Notes: generated by a model from the letters alone, not told the origin. Counted from the stretch's first letter, positions 34,007 to 43,261 are shown. The stretch is DNA of 64,000 nucleotides from an uncultured Bacteroidales bacterium (GCA_900318175.1 ONJQ01000010.1:1-64000); one strand, 5' to 3'. Numbers and translations: made by a program.

Positions 34007-35275
34007 ATGAAACGACTTCTCTTCATCCTGTTCTTGATTGCGGTTGTTGCCGCCAATGCCCAGTCGGGTCTCCATATCCCAACAGAGAAACCCATCAAGC
34101 CACGCGACCTGCCCAAGGCATGGACCAACCCTGAACTGTTCTGCCTGTTGCTGCAGTTCGACGAGGATGACAGCGCTTACCGCGAGGAGGATTTGGACTT
34201 GCTCGACTCGGCCTACAACCTGGCTTTCAATCGTGAGAACCCGATGATGTATACCATGTCCATCGAAGCATACGGCAATGCCCGTAATGAGGAGTTGATG
34301 CGTGCCCGTGTCGAGTCGGTGTACCGCTATTTCACCATGCGGGGACATGAGATTGTTCCGGTACGCTATGCTTACAATCCCATCCATTGCAGCTGCCACG
34401 GCGACACGGTTGAACTTTTGCGCTACGAGGTTCCCACCGACAAGCAGGTATACGACTGTGCCGACCTGCCCTCCAGCCGCAAGGTGCTTAACAAGGACAT
34501 CTCCTTGGAAGGCACTGTGCTGGTGACCTTCCGCAACAATCCTGTGGAATGTATCGGTGGCGGTGGCGGATGCTATCTGCCCGCTCAGGATAGCAACATC
34601 AGAGCCTACTATACACAGCTGATACTCAAAAAAGGCTCCATATATGCGGTTGACAACACGCGCGACTCCTGCCCGCCGCCCGTGCAGATTTCCATAGATG
34701 AGCATTTGGATTACCAGCAGATTGTGGAGAAGTATTTTCTGGTTCCTCATCGCCGCAACATTATCCTGCCTGTGGGTTATGTGGTTCTCCATTCCTCCTT
34801 CAACCGCTCACCCGAGGAGTGTGCCACACTCACCGATTCCATTTTCATTCGTTTCCCGGTCACAGAGGAGCAGTTGGAGTCGCACCTGCGCGTCTATGCC
34901 AAGAAGTATGGCAGCAAGGGGATGGAATTCAAACCCCTCAGCACCAAAAAGATTAAGGGGGGTCCAGTGGTTATGATTCAGGCAGCACTCAACCCCACTC
35001 AGTTCGATACCATCTATATCGCCAAACGCATCACCGAAGAGGAGGTGTCCAAATATCTCTTCCCCGCCGACTCGCCCACTGAGCAAGGTGCTGTCACCAT
35101 CACTATCAAGGGCGAAGAGCGTTTCTTCAAGCCTTTCCGTATGGACCGCACGGGCCAATACGAGTTCAGAAAACTTTTCCGCAACATGCTCCGCATCATC
35201 GATGATGAGGAAGAGACCGTCGACCCCGCGGGCGACAATCTGTTCCGCAATGACGGAGACGAGGAGATTGAATAA
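34007..35275 (+). CDS. secreted protein of unknown function
   Basis: A 422-residue protein with a signal peptide ([19 protein letters not shown]). I do not recognise a family. A stretch around residues 80-110 ([25 protein letters not shown]) is weakly similar to the helix-strand order of OmpA peptidoglycan-binding domains (NEELxxxRAxxVxxYL), but the rest of that domain is not evident. It has a glycine-cysteine patch ([11 protein letters not shown]) and a strongly acidic C-terminus (DDEEETVDP, then NDGDEEIE). It starts 27 bases after moxR and ends 11 bases before panB, so it is probably co-transcribed. Its position after moxR is where a DUF58 protein would be expected. Confidence 0.65.
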   Translation: MKRLLFILFLIAVVAANAQSGLHIPTEKPIKPRDLPKAWTNPELFCLLLQFDEDDSAYREEDLDLLDSAYNLAFNRENPMMYTMSIEAYGNARNEELMRARVESVYRYFTMRGHEIVPVRYAYNPIHCSCHGDTVELLRYEVPTDKQVYDCADLPSSRKVLNKDISLEGTVLVTFRNNPVECIGGGGGCYLPAQDSNIRAYYTQLILKKGSIYAVDNTRDSCPPPVQISIDEHLDYQQIVEKYFLVPHRRNIILPVGYVVLHSSFNRSPEECATLTDSIFIRFPVTEEQLESHLRVYAKKYGSKGMEFKPLSTKKIKGGPVVMIQAALNPTQFDTIYIAKRITEEEVSKYLFPADSPTEQGAVTITIKGEERFFKPFRMDRTGQYEFRKLFRNMLRIIDDEEETVDPAGDNLFRNDGDEEIE

Positions 35276-35286
35276 AAACTTTCATT

Positions 35287-36105
35287 ATGGCTTATTTACA
35301 GACAGATGTAACTAAAGTTACCACTCATGTTCTCCAGCGCATGAAAATGTCGGGAGAAAAAATTGCTATGCTTACGGCATACGACTATTCAATGGCTAAA
35401 CTGCTTGATGCGACAAAGATAGATGTAGTGCTTGTGGGCGATTCCGCAGCCAACGTGATGGAGGGGTACGATACCACCCTGCCCATCACTCTTGACGAGA
35501 TGATTGTCTATGCTTCGTCCGTCAAGCGCGCCATCAAACGTGCTTTGGTGGTTGTTGACATGCCCTTCGGCACCTATCAGGGCAACTCAAAACAAGCTCT
35601 TGCTACGGCCATCCGCATTATGAAAGAGACCGGAGCCGACGCTGTGAAGCTTGAGGGCGGCGAGGAAGTGCTGGAATCCATCTCCCGTATCCTTACCGCG
35701 GGTATCCCTGTGATGGGACATCTCGGGTTGACCCCTCAGAGCATTAACAAATTTGGCACCTATGCCGTCCGTGCCACGCAAGAAGACGAGGCCAACCGCC
35801 TAATCCACGATGCCCATGTGCTTGAAGACGCCGGTTGTTTCAGTGTCGTCCTTGAGAAGATTCCTGCCAAGCTGGCGCAGCAGGTCACCAATGAGCTGAA
35901 GATTCCCACCATTGGCATTGGTGCTGGACATTTCACCGATGGGCAGGTGCTTGTTTTGCAGGACATGCTGGGCATCACCCAACAGTTTACACCGCGCTAT
36001 CTGCGTGTCTACGGCAGTTTTGGTGCTGATATCAGCAACGCTGTCCGCCAGTATATTTCCGATGTCAAAAGTCAGGACTTCCCCAACGAGAAAGAACAAT
36101 ACTAA
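35287..36105 (+). CDS. panB: 3-methyl-2-oxobutanoate hydroxymethyltransferase
   Basis: A 272-residue protein of the usual PanB length. Recognisable segments are [35 protein letters not shown] (metal-binding Asp), [34 protein letters not shown] and IPTIGIGAG. It transfers a hydroxymethyl group from 5,10-methylene-tetrahydrofolate to alpha-ketoisovalerate, the first committed step of pantothenate and CoA synthesis. It is cytosolic. No panC or panD is adjacent. It closes the plus-strand unit, ending in a bidirectional terminator shared with the convergent DUF1846 gene. Confidence 0.97.
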   Translation: MAYLQTDVTKVTTHVLQRMKMSGEKIAMLTAYDYSMAKLLDATKIDVVLVGDSAANVMEGYDTTLPITLDEMIVYASSVKRAIKRALVVVDMPFGTYQGNSKQALATAIRIMKETGADAVKLEGGEEVLESISRILTAGIPVMGHLGLTPQSINKFGTYAVRATQEDEANRLIHDAHVLEDAGCFSVVLEKIPAKLAQQVTNELKIPTIGIGAGHFTDGQVLVLQDMLGITQQFTPRYLRVYGSFGADISNAVRQYISDVKSQDFPNEKEQY

Positions 36106-36168
36106 CCCACTGTTGTTCCCCGTTGGCAGCTACAAGCTAACCAGGGACATCGTGAAGCCGAAATAAAA

Positions 36169-36208
36169 AAGAAAGTCCTTGTCGCCAGTGGGTGTCAAGG
36201 ACTTTCTC
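36169..36208. terminator. bidirectional terminator between panB and DUF1846
   Basis: An 11-bp stem (gaaagtccttg at 36171-36181 with caaggactttc at 36196-36206) encloses a 14-nt loop. It is flanked by A-rich sequence on the left and ctcttttg on the right, so it can end both convergent transcripts. Confidence 0.88.
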
Positions 36209-36232
36209 TTTTGGGAACGACAGCCCCGGGGG

Positions 36233-37699
36233 CTATTTCTTCTTCTGCAGGGGGTCGGTAGTGAGTCCGATGCCCAGCTTTTTGAATATTTTGCGGTCCA
36301 CCTCGCTCAGCATCACAGTGGCATGCACTTGGCAGCCGTCCAGTTGTGGAAGCGTGGCCAATGCGCGGCGGCAATTCTCGTCCGTCAGGCTCAGCATGGA
36401 GAGTGCCACCAGCACCTCGTCAGTATGCAGTCTGGGGTTGTGCCCATGCAGCAGACGCACCTTGGTGTACTGTATGGGTTCAATAATCTCTTGGGCTATC
36501 AGTTTCACGCCGTGGTCAATGCCAGCCAGATGCTTCGTTGCGTTAAGCAGCAACGCTGCGCTGGGGCCGAGCAGGGCACTGCTGTGAGCTGTGATGATGG
36601 TGCCGTCCGCCAGCTCTATGGCCGAGGCTTCGGCGTTCTCTAATTGCTTGCGCTCCTGTGCGGCCACGGTGGTGCGTCGGTCCGCTGTTGTCAACTTCAG
36701 TTGCTTCATCAGCAGGGCAATCTTGTTCACCTCGGTGTCGGCAGTCTTGCCCGATGCGAAATTGCACAGCGCGTCGTAGTAACGGCGGATAATCTCGTCC
36801 TTGGAGGCCTTGCAGCACACCTCATCGTCGCAGATGCAGAACCCCGCCATATTCACTCCCATGTCTGTGGGTGATTTGTATGGGTTTTGGCCATATATGC
36901 CCTCAAAGATGGCGTTCAGCACGGGGAATATCTCGATGTCGCGATTGTAGTTCACGGTCGTTTTTCCGTACGCCTCCAGGTGGAAGGGGTCAATCATGTT
37001 CACGTCGTTCAAGTCCGCTGTGGCGGCCTCGTAGGCCACGTTGACAGGGTGTTTCAGCGGTATGCTCCAGATGGGGAACGTTTCAAACTTGGCATATCCG
37101 GCCTTCACGCCTCGCTGGTTCTCCTGGTAGAGTTGGCTCAGGCATACGGCCATCTTGCCGCTTCCGGGGCCGGGAGCCGTCACCACCACCAAGGGGCGTG
37201 TGGTCTCCACATACTCGTTGCGGCCAAAGCCTTCGGCGGAGCATATCAGGTCCACATTGGTGGGATATCCCTCGATGATGTAGTGGTAGTACACCTTAAT
37301 CCCCAACCGCTCCAGCCGCTCTCTGAAAGCCATGGCGCTGGCCTGCCCGTTGTACTGGGTGATGACCACGCTGCTGACCATCAGGCCGCGGTTCATGAAT
37401 TCGTCCCTCAGTCGCAGCACATCCACATCGTAGGTGATGCCCAAATCGCCGCGCACCTTGTTCTTCTCGATGTCGCGGGCACTGATAGCAATAACAATCT
37501 CGGCATCGTCCCGCAGCTGCATCAACATCTTCAGCTTGCTGTCGGGTTCAAAACCGGGGAGGACACGACTGGCGTGGTAGTCGTCAAAAAGTTTACCGCC
37601 AAATTCTAAGTAAAGCTTGTTTCCGAACTTGGAAATCCTTTCCTTGATGTGTTCGGACTGAATTTTGAGATACTTCTCGTTGTCAAAACCGTGTTTCAT
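36233..37699 (-). CDS. DUF1846 domain protein
   Basis: The ATG at 37699 begins MKHGFDNEKYLKIQSEHIKER, the normal start for this family; the longer frame upstream runs through the promoter. The 488-residue length is usual. Conserved stretches include FGGKLFDDYHASRVLPGF, GITYDVDVLRLRDEF, ITAPGPGSGK-type VVTAPGPGSGKMAVCLSQLY, and MGVNMAGFCICDDEVC. The GPGSGK motif suggests nucleotide or phosphate binding; the function of the family is not established. It is cytosolic. It is monocistronic, with two candidate -7 elements upstream and a terminator downstream. Confidence 0.92.
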   Translation of the reverse strand: MKHGFDNEKYLKIQSEHIKERISKFGNKLYLEFGGKLFDDYHASRVLPGFEPDSKLKMLMQLRDDAEIVIAISARDIEKNKVRGDLGITYDVDVLRLRDEFMNRGLMVSSVVITQYNGQASAMAFRERLERLGIKVYYHYIIEGYPTNVDLICSAEGFGRNEYVETTRPLVVVTAPGPGSGKMAVCLSQLYQENQRGVKAGYAKFETFPIWSIPLKHPVNVAYEAATADLNDVNMIDPFHLEAYGKTTVNYNRDIEIFPVLNAIFEGIYGQNPYKSPTDMGVNMAGFCICDDEVCCKASKDEIIRRYYDALCNFASGKTADTEVNKIALLMKQLKLTTADRRTTVAAQERKQLENAEASAIELADGTIITAHSSALLGPSAALLLNATKHLAGIDHGVKLIAQEIIEPIQYTKVRLLHGHNPRLHTDEVLVALSMLSLTDENCRRALATLPQLDGCQVHATVMLSEVDRKIFKKLGIGLTTDPLQKKK

Positions 37700-37719
37700 T
37701 GTTCCGTGTTTCTGGGTTA

Positions 37720-37742
37720 CAAAAATACGGATTGCAAAATTA
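37720..37742 (-). promoter_or_regulatory. two candidate -7 elements for the DUF1846 gene
   Basis: On the minus strand TATTTTTG (37720-37727) and TAATTTTG (37735-37742) both match TAnnTTTG, 21 and 36 bases before the start codon. A clear -33 TTG is absent, so which is used cannot be decided. Confidence 0.5.
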
Positions 37743-37752
37743 CGCATTTTCC

Positions 37753-37808
37753 CCGACATGGTGGATTTTTTTTGTCGTTTTTTTTCAACAATCCTTCCAC
37801 CATGTCGG
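37753..37808. repeat. 13-bp perfect inverted repeat with A/T-rich 30-nt loop
   Basis: Arms ccgacatggtgga (37753-37765) and tccaccatgtcgg (37796-37808) flank a loop rich in T on the plus strand. It lies 12 bases after the stop of the M1 peptidase gene (minus strand) and upstream of the DUF1846 promoter. It may terminate M1 transcription, though no T-tract follows the stem in that direction, or it may be an operator. Confidence 0.65.
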
Positions 37809-37820
37809 TAATGCATTGGT

Positions 37821-40154
37821 TTATTGTACGATTAATTTCTTTGTGGTAGACCCTTTGGGATTGCTCAGGGTCACGAAATAGATGCCGGCGGGCCACTCCT
37901 TGGTAGGCAGTATGACGCTGCTTCCCGTCGGGCACATCTCTGCCACTCTCTTGCCAGTGGCGTTCATCACCGTGATGCGGCATTGGGATGGTGTGGCCTC
38001 CTGCGGGTTGAATGCAATCACCGCATGGTCCGAGGCCGGATTAGGCGACACCGAGAGGCGTGGATTGCGCACTGCGGCCTCTTGCTCCCTGTCTTCAATG
38101 TCCAGCAGTGCCGTGTCGACCACAGCCAGAATGTACTCACCTCTCAGCGGGGTACCCTCAATCTGCATGTATTTGCATTGGACACCGGTGATGGTGTTCG
38201 TGTATTGCTGAACGGTTGCCGACTTGCGCATCTTCCAGGGTTCGCTGGCATCTTTCCTGTAGAACAGCCTTATGGAATCGGTGGTCGATGCATCCAGATA
38301 GAACTCATTGTCGTAAATGGGGGCGCGATTGCCAAACATGAATCCGACCTTGGCCTTAAAGTTGTTGTCGTAGTCGCCGTTCACCGTCCAGCGGCGGTAG
38401 TCCCAACGTTTTATGCCGGGCATCAGCTCCTCGTCCGCCGTTCCGAAGGCAAGGGAGGTATGCATATTCACCCTATTGCCAATGATTGTCGGTTCCACTA
38501 TCATTTGGATTTCGTAACTGGGCAATTTCATTGTGCCTCTGAGGGTAAACGTTTCAGAGAAATTGGCACTTGCCGTCTTGTAGTAATAGTCCACGGTAGC
38601 AAAGGCAGGGGTGAAGGGAAGGCGGAACTCCGCATCGGCGTAGCGCCCGTTGCTAACCACGTTGCAAGTCATGGTGTCGCCGCTTTCCGAGAAGAAAGTC
38701 ACCGGCACGCGGGCCTGTCGGCAATAGTCCGGTGCATGCCACAAGCGTTGGTTCAGCCACACGTGCGTGATGCCGTCGAGGGTCTGTAGCGAGTCCACCG
38801 TATAGCTTGAGAATCCTGGTCCAAAGATGTGGAAGTTGTAGAAATCTGTCAGGTCCACGCCGCTGTATGCGCTCATCGAATCCCGCAACTGGTAGCTGTC
38901 CATGCAGGTGTAGGCGTTGCGTTGCAGCAGGGTCTGTATCATGCTGAAGAAGACCGAGTCGCCCAGCAGATGTCTTAATCCATGGAACACCTGCGCCCCT
39001 TTGTAATAGGTGGTTGTTTGGAACGAGTACTGCTGGGGCATCCCGCATAGGGGATGGTAGCCGCCTTCTCTGCGAGGAGACTCGACCATTGCCACCCGTT
39101 TGTAATCTCTTATTTGATAATTGTTTTCATTTCTATTCGTCCCTGCCAACTGGTCGGCAAATGTAGCTCCGCCCTCGTTAAACCACATGTCTTGCAGATG
39201 GGCGCAGGTTACCAAGTTTCCAAACCATTGGTGGGCAAACTCGTGGTCAATCAAGTAACTGATGTTGTAACTGTCATAGTCAAAGCAGATGTTGTTTACA
39301 TGCTCCATACCAGCCCTGGGGCCTCCCTCGCTGAAGCCGATGGTCTCCCACATATAAGGGCCGAAATACTGTTCGAACAGTTTCAGAGTCTGGCTCATGA
39401 TGTTGAAATCAGCGGCCATTTCAGAGCTATTCCTTGTCACAGAGGCCACCTGCATGGGGTAATTATTGTACAGTCCCTCCACCTCAGTGTTGTACAACGT
39501 GTAGTGTGCGGCGTTGCAGCCGGCCTGGTAGGTCGAAATGGGGTGGCTCAAGGCATAGTGGAAGGTCTGGCTGTTGTCGGCATTGGTATCCACACCGGTT
39601 TTCAAACCGCTGCACACGGCTGTCCACCCACTTGGCACAGTGATGTGGAAATCGAAGGTTGCGCGGTCATACACGCTGTCGTTGCTCGGGAACCAACTCC
39701 TGCCCATACTGAAGGGTCTTGTCATGCGGTCTTCGCCAAGGTTGTAGAACATGTCGTCCTCGCACCAGAAGCCGCCGTCGGAACCCACGTAGCCATTCGA
39801 GCCATAGTGCACCTTCAGCCGCACCGTGTCGCCCGCTGCCGCATTGCCCACGCCCACTCGCACAGCCTCTTGGTTGTAGCTGTATGCCGTGTTTGCCACG
39901 CGGCTGCCGTTCACCTCGACCGAGTCAATCGTGGCTTCCATCAACCCCAGTTGCACCATGCTTGTGGGTTGCAGTATGCGCATGGTCACCTCGCACCATC
40001 CCTGAATGTGGGCCTGCTGGTGGTGACCCAAGTCAAGGTTGATGTTGTAATGCAGCACATCTATAGTGTCGCGTTCTGTGAAATGGTTCTGTCCCTGTGT
40101 GGCAATACCTAATGCTGTTGCCAGAACCAATAGAATATAATAGCGTTTTTTCAT
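37821..40154 (-). CDS. M1 family metallopeptidase with T9SS C-terminal sorting domain
   Basis: A 777-residue protein with a signal peptide (MKKRYYILLVLATALGIATQGQ). The gluzincin motif HEFAHQWFGNLVTC is followed 18 residues later by the third zinc ligand in MWFNEGGATFAD, and the substrate-binding exopeptidase motif appears as GPRAGMEHVN, a variant of GAMEN. The last 80 residues are a type A T9SS sorting domain: RLSVSPNPASDHAVIAF, then VMNATGKRVAEM and AGIYFVTL, ending in KKLIVQ. The inferred role is a surface-attached or secreted aminopeptidase that feeds peptide uptake. Its start lies 264 bases after the floA stop on the same strand. Confidence 0.94.
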   Translation of the reverse strand: MKKRYYILLVLATALGIATQGQNHFTERDTIDVLHYNINLDLGHHQQAHIQGWCEVTMRILQPTSMVQLGLMEATIDSVEVNGSRVANTAYSYNQEAVRVGVGNAAAGDTVRLKVHYGSNGYVGSDGGFWCEDDMFYNLGEDRMTRPFSMGRSWFPSNDSVYDRATFDFHITVPSGWTAVCSGLKTGVDTNADNSQTFHYALSHPISTYQAGCNAAHYTLYNTEVEGLYNNYPMQVASVTRNSSEMAADFNIMSQTLKLFEQYFGPYMWETIGFSEGGPRAGMEHVNNICFDYDSYNISYLIDHEFAHQWFGNLVTCAHLQDMWFNEGGATFADQLAGTNRNENNYQIRDYKRVAMVESPRREGGYHPLCGMPQQYSFQTTTYYKGAQVFHGLRHLLGDSVFFSMIQTLLQRNAYTCMDSYQLRDSMSAYSGVDLTDFYNFHIFGPGFSSYTVDSLQTLDGITHVWLNQRLWHAPDYCRQARVPVTFFSESGDTMTCNVVSNGRYADAEFRLPFTPAFATVDYYYKTASANFSETFTLRGTMKLPSYEIQMIVEPTIIGNRVNMHTSLAFGTADEELMPGIKRWDYRRWTVNGDYDNNFKAKVGFMFGNRAPIYDNEFYLDASTTDSIRLFYRKDASEPWKMRKSATVQQYTNTITGVQCKYMQIEGTPLRGEYILAVVDTALLDIEDREQEAAVRNPRLSVSPNPASDHAVIAFNPQEATPSQCRITVMNATGKRVAEMCPTGSSVILPTKEWPAGIYFVTLSNPKGSTTKKLIVQ

Positions 40155-40404
40155 TTCGAATAGAATAAGTTTGTTGTTGACTGCTTGTTCTTCTGTAATA
40201 ATAAGTTGGTTTGCAGGGGTGCATCAAGCAATGGCGTTGGGCAATCCTCGGCGATTCATCGCAGTGATGCTCTACCTTCGCTGCCGCGTATTGGTAGGGA
40301 TTGCTGCATGTCCCGTCGGCCCCTAAGCGCAACGGCTGCCGTTGCGCTTGCGCGCATCCAGCAGCCGTTACAATCACTAACAGAGTTGTCGTCAGGCGTC
40401 CCAT
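40033..40404 (-). CDS. doubtful small secreted protein overlapping the M1 peptidase start
   Basis: This 123-residue frame starts 14 bases after the floA stop and encodes a plausible signal peptide (MGRLTTTLLVIVTAAGCAQAQ) followed by a cysteine- and glutamine-rich segment. Its last 40 codons overlap the beginning of the M1 peptidase gene in another frame, which is unusual and argues that the reading frame beyond 40155 is chance. It could be a genuine short protein, a decayed remnant of a longer secreted protein, or noise in a 264-base gap. No family is recognised. Confidence 0.3.
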   Translation of the reverse strand: MGRLTTTLLVIVTAAGCAQAQRQPLRLGADGTCSNPYQYAAAKVEHHCDESPRIAQRHCLMHPCKPTYYYRRTSSQQQTYSIRNEKTLLYSIGSGNSIRYCHTGTEPFHRTRHYRCAALQHQP

Positions 40405-40418
40405 GTCAGTGCCGAGTG

Positions 40419-41417
40419 CTATTTCTCCATTCCGGGTTTGGTGGGATTGGGTTTTGTACCTGCCGGTTTGGCAATGCTCTCGCGCATATCCGTGTCGGCC
40501 TGTATGTTCTTCATGCGGTAGTAGTCCATAATGCCCAAGTTGCCGCTGCGGAAAGCGTCCGCCATGGCTTTGGGCACCTCGGCTTCGGCCTCGATGACCT
40601 TGGCGCGGGCCTCTTGTGCCTTGGCTTTCATCTCCTGCTCCGAAGCCACTGCCATGGCTCTGCGCTCCTCGGCCTTGGCCTGTGCGATGTTCTTGTCGGC
40701 GTTGGCCTGGTCCATTTGCAGCTGTGCACCGATGTTCTTGCCCACGTCGATGTCGGCAATATCGATGGAGAGGATTTCGAATGCCGTGCCGCTGTCCAAA
40801 CCTTTGGTCAGCACCAGTTTCGAGATGCTGTCGGGGTTCTCCAGCACCTGCTTGTGGCTCATTGCCGAGCCGATGGACGACACGATGCCTTCACCCACAC
40901 GGGCCAGAATGGTCTCCTCGCTGGCACCGCCAACCAACTGCTTGATGTTGGTACGCACGGTGACGCGCGCCTTGGCAATCAGCTGAATGCCATCCTTGGC
41001 AACGGCTGCCACCGGCGGCGTGTCAATAACTTTGGGGTTTACCGATGTCTGCACGGCTTTCAGCACGTCGCGTCCGGCAAGGTCGATAGCCGTGGCGGTG
41101 CGGAAATCCAGATTCATGTTGGCTTTGCTGGCCGAAATGAGGGCCTGCACAACGTTGGTCACGTTGCCGCCGGCCAGATAGTGGGCTTCCAACTCGTTCT
41201 GCGACAACTTCAGGCCAGCCTTGGTGGCGTTGATCATGTTGTTCACAATCACGCTGGGCGGAACCTTGCGGAAGCGCATGAACATAAGTTGAATCAACGA
41301 AGTGTGGACTCCTGACACCAGAGCCTGGAACCACAGTCCCACAGGGACCAGATAAAGGAAAATAATCAGTAGGATAAAAATCACTACACAGAGTACGATT
41401 ATTCCGGCTAAATTCAT
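40419..41417 (-). CDS. floA: flotillin-like protein FloA
   Basis: A 332-residue protein with an N-terminal membrane hairpin (about residues 5-27), then the SPFH-type domain starting at [19 protein letters not shown], with the FloA hallmarks [21 protein letters not shown] and [16 protein letters not shown] charged Ala/Glu/Lys-rich coiled coil follows ([19 protein letters not shown]). FloA scaffolds form ordered membrane microdomains that hold signalling and secretion proteins. It is 56 bases downstream of the NfeD gene on the same strand; NfeD and flotillin pairs are a standard membrane-microdomain operon. Confidence 0.97.
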   Translation of the reverse strand: MNLAGIIVLCVVIFILLIIFLYLVPVGLWFQALVSGVHTSLIQLMFMRFRKVPPSVIVNNMINATKAGLKLSQNELEAHYLAGGNVTNVVQALISASKANMNLDFRTATAIDLAGRDVLKAVQTSVNPKVIDTPPVAAVAKDGIQLIAKARVTVRTNIKQLVGGASEETILARVGEGIVSSIGSAMSHKQVLENPDSISKLVLTKGLDSGTAFEILSIDIADIDVGKNIGAQLQMDQANADKNIAQAKAEERRAMAVASEQEMKAKAQEARAKVIEAEAEVPKAMADAFRSGNLGIMDYYRMKNIQADTDMRESIAKPAGTKPNPTKPGMEK

Positions 41418-41473
41418 GATATAATGTTTTTTGAGTTAATAATTCTTGTCTTTTCCGGCAGGACGTGGCGGGA

Positions 41474-41953
41474 CTAATCGAAGCGTTTGTCCTCCATTTC
41501 GCGCACGTCGATGCGGTAGCCCTCAATGGCCACCACCTCGATGGGGCGGTCCTGGTCAATGAATTTGTTGATGGCGTGAACCTCTACCAGTTTCCCATCT
41601 ATCAAGGCCTTGCCTGTCGGGGCCAGTCGCGCCACGGTGGTGCCGCGGGTGCCCACGGTTATGGCGGGGTCCTCAATTTGGTTCACCGTGCTGTCCGACT
41701 CCTCGTCTAAACTGAAACGCTTCCAAGTCTTGGTCTTCATGAAGATGGCCAACAGGATCACACAGATGGCCACACAGCTGCACAGCACAATGGTGCCGCC
41801 CTTGGTGCCCAACCAAAGGTAGCTCTGCCACACGCCGAAAGCGGTGAGCAGGAACCCTATCACACCGGCAAAGCCTCCCGGGATGGCAACAATTTCGAGG
41901 GTCAGCAACAGCAGCCCCACAACGAGCACGATGATGATTAACGTAGGTGTCAT
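41474..41953 (-). CDS. NfeD family membrane protein
   Basis: A 159-residue protein with three to four hydrophobic helices (LIIIVLVVGLLLLTLEIVAIPGG, then GVIGFLLTAFGVWQSYLWLG and IVLCSCVAICVILLAIF), followed by a C-terminal OB-fold NfeD domain (VGTRGTTVARLAPTGKALIDGKLVEVHA, then IEVVAIEGYRIDVRE). This is the short NfeD form without a ClpP-like protease domain. NfeD proteins associate with flotillin/stomatin partners; floA follows directly. A -7 element lies about 40 bases upstream of the start. Confidence 0.95.
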   Translation of the reverse strand: MTPTLIIIVLVVGLLLLTLEIVAIPGGFAGVIGFLLTAFGVWQSYLWLGTKGGTIVLCSCVAICVILLAIFMKTKTWKRFSLDEESDSTVNQIEDPAITVGTRGTTVARLAPTGKALIDGKLVEVHAINKFIDQDRPIEVVAIEGYRIDVREMEDKRFD

Positions 41954-41993
41954 ATCGGTTTGAATTAAATTGATATGTGTTTATTTCAAATTG

Positions 41994-42001
41994 CAAAAAT
42001 A
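41994..42001 (-). promoter_or_regulatory. -7 promoter element for nfeD-floA
   Basis: TATTTTTG on the minus strand fits TAnnTTTG, 40 bases upstream of the NfeD ATG at 41953. The -33 box is not evident. Confidence 0.55.
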
Positions 42002-42478
42002 CGAAAAATATTCGACATGGCTCCCCGCTGGTCGTTATTTTTTTTGCATTAATGTTTCAGGCTTGGCTGTCAGCTGTTGTACCATGCTGTAAACAAGTCT
42101 GTTTTCTGTTTGACGGGAAGGGTTGTACGCTCAGTCGTTGGGCTGTTCGGCTGCACCTTTTGCGGTGTTCCACGATGGTTTGTGGGCAGGCTTGCGTCAG
42201 CGATTGCCCTCAAACGTCCCGCAGCACCCGTTGCAAGCCCACAGTTCGTTCGCTCCTTGTAGGTCTGGCCTTCCCCATTTCGCGAACCATTTGTCCAATG
42301 AAAAAGGAACAAATGAGGAACAAATGTTAGAGAACTGAGGAAAAAGGAGCGAAGTTAGGGTTGCGGAAGAGGTGCCCGCCTTGCAGCGAGCAACGACTTG
42401 GGGAAAAAACGGTGACGAACGGTTGTCCAGCTGTGGGGGAACGTGCAGGGGATAGGCAGAGGGGTGACGGCGGCGGGG
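42002..42478. other. 477-base non-coding stretch between nfeD promoter and clpS
   Basis: No convincing gene. Open frames at 42070-42312 and 42327-42599 (minus) show no family features. It contains the short 11-bp repeat at 42306-42327 and GC-rich sequence near 42440-42478. Confidence 0.6.
42287..42327. repeat. 11-bp direct repeat with an inverted copy
   Basis: ggaacaaatga (42306-42316) and ggaacaaatgt (42317-42327) are adjacent 11-bp copies; an approximate reverse complement, ccatttgtcca, is at 42287-42297. The unit length matches the palindromic arrays at 15923 and 27436, but the sequence differs and the inverted copy is not in phase, so it is only a weaker example. Confidence 0.5.
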
Positions 42479-42760
42479 CTATTTCACAATCTCGGAGGTG
42501 AGCTGCTTGTCCAGCAGGGCAGTATGCATGGGCAGGAGGTAGTCGTAGCTGCCATGTTTTACGGTGCACTTGCCGTGGCAGTGGACCAGAATGGCGCACT
42601 GCTCGGCCTGGGCATAGGTGATGCGGCAGATGTCAACCAGCGACTTGATGACATAGTCGAAGGTGTGGACATCGTCGTTGTGGAGTACCAAGCTGCAGCC
42701 GGAGTCTTCGAGGGTGGCGGCTTCGTCGTTGGTCTGGGGTGATATTTGGGGCAGTTCCAT
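42479..42760 (-). CDS. clpS: ATP-dependent Clp protease adaptor ClpS
   Basis: A 93-residue protein of typical ClpS size. The conserved core is LVLHNDDVHTFDYVIKSL, with the Asn-Asp-Asp that contacts the substrate amino terminus, followed by CRITYAQAEQCAILVHCHGKCTVKHG, which contains the conserved AxxxxxxVHxxG-type helix. It delivers N-degron substrates to ClpAP/ClpCP. It ends the minus-strand unit porU-porV-ispF-clpS; the ispF stop lies 12 bases upstream. Cytosolic, with no functional link to T9SS expected. Confidence 0.95.
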   Translation of the reverse strand: MELPQISPQTNDEAATLEDSGCSLVLHNDDVHTFDYVIKSLVDICRITYAQAEQCAILVHCHGKCTVKHGSYDYLLPMHTALLDKQLTSEIVK

Positions 42761-42772
42761 GGTGTGGGGCTA

Positions 42773-43261
42773 TTATTGGTCGGTTGTGTTGAGGGGGAGG
42801 ATAAGGGCCACGGCGTGGGCGCTGATGCCTTCTTGGCGGCCTTCAAAGCCGAGGTGCTCGGTGGTGGTGGCCTTGACGGACACTTGGGCGAGGTCTACCC
42901 CTAAGAGGTCGGCTATTGTTTGGCGCATCTGGGGTATGTAGGGCGCCACTTTGGGCTTTTGGGCCACGACGATGCTATCGATATTGCCTACGCGGTAGCC
43001 GTGGTCGTGGAGCAGTTGGTTGCAGTGGCTGAGCAGCAGTTTGCTGTCTATGCCCTTGTAGCGCGGGTCGGTGTCCGGGAAGTGCTTGCCGATGTCGCCA
43101 AGGGCGGCGGCACCAAGGAGGGCGTCGCAGATGGCGTGGAGCAGCACGTCGGCGTCGGAGTGGCCGAGGAGCCCCAGGGTGTGGGGTATCTCGATTCCGC
43201 CGAGCCACAGTTTGCGGTCGGGGACAAGTTGGTGAACGTCGTAGCCTAAACCTATGCGCAT
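42773..43261 (-). CDS. ispF: 2-C-methyl-D-erythritol 2,4-cyclodiphosphate synthase
   Basis: The start at 43261 gives [13 protein letters not shown], the canonical IspF N-terminus with the zinc-binding Asp and His, and a 162-residue protein; the frame upstream lies inside porV and is discarded. [33 protein letters not shown] holds the third zinc ligand and substrate loop. [22 protein letters not shown] is the C-terminal signature. It makes MEcPP in the non-mevalonate isoprenoid pathway. It starts 4 bases after the porV stop. The same porU-porV-ispF order occurs in Porphyromonas gingivalis. Confidence 0.97.
   Translation of the reverse strand: MRIGLGYDVHQLVPDRKLWLGGIEIPHTLGLLGHSDADVLLHAICDALLGAAALGDIGKHFPDTDPRYKGIDSKLLLSHCNQLLHDHGYRVGNIDSIVVAQKPKVAPYIPQMRQTIADLLGVDLAQVSVKATTTEHLGFEGRQEGISAHAVALILPLNTTDQ

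Noticed and set aside
33200-34792. Long open frames opposite real genes, for example 33200-34792 (minus), 13648-14850 (minus), 43254-44459 (plus), 28078-29199 (minus), 30108-31541 (minus), 49563-50933 (minus)
   Set aside because: They lie antisense to genes with clear family signatures, have no recognised domains, and show the His/Val/Gly-rich composition expected from reverse-reading GC-biased codons.
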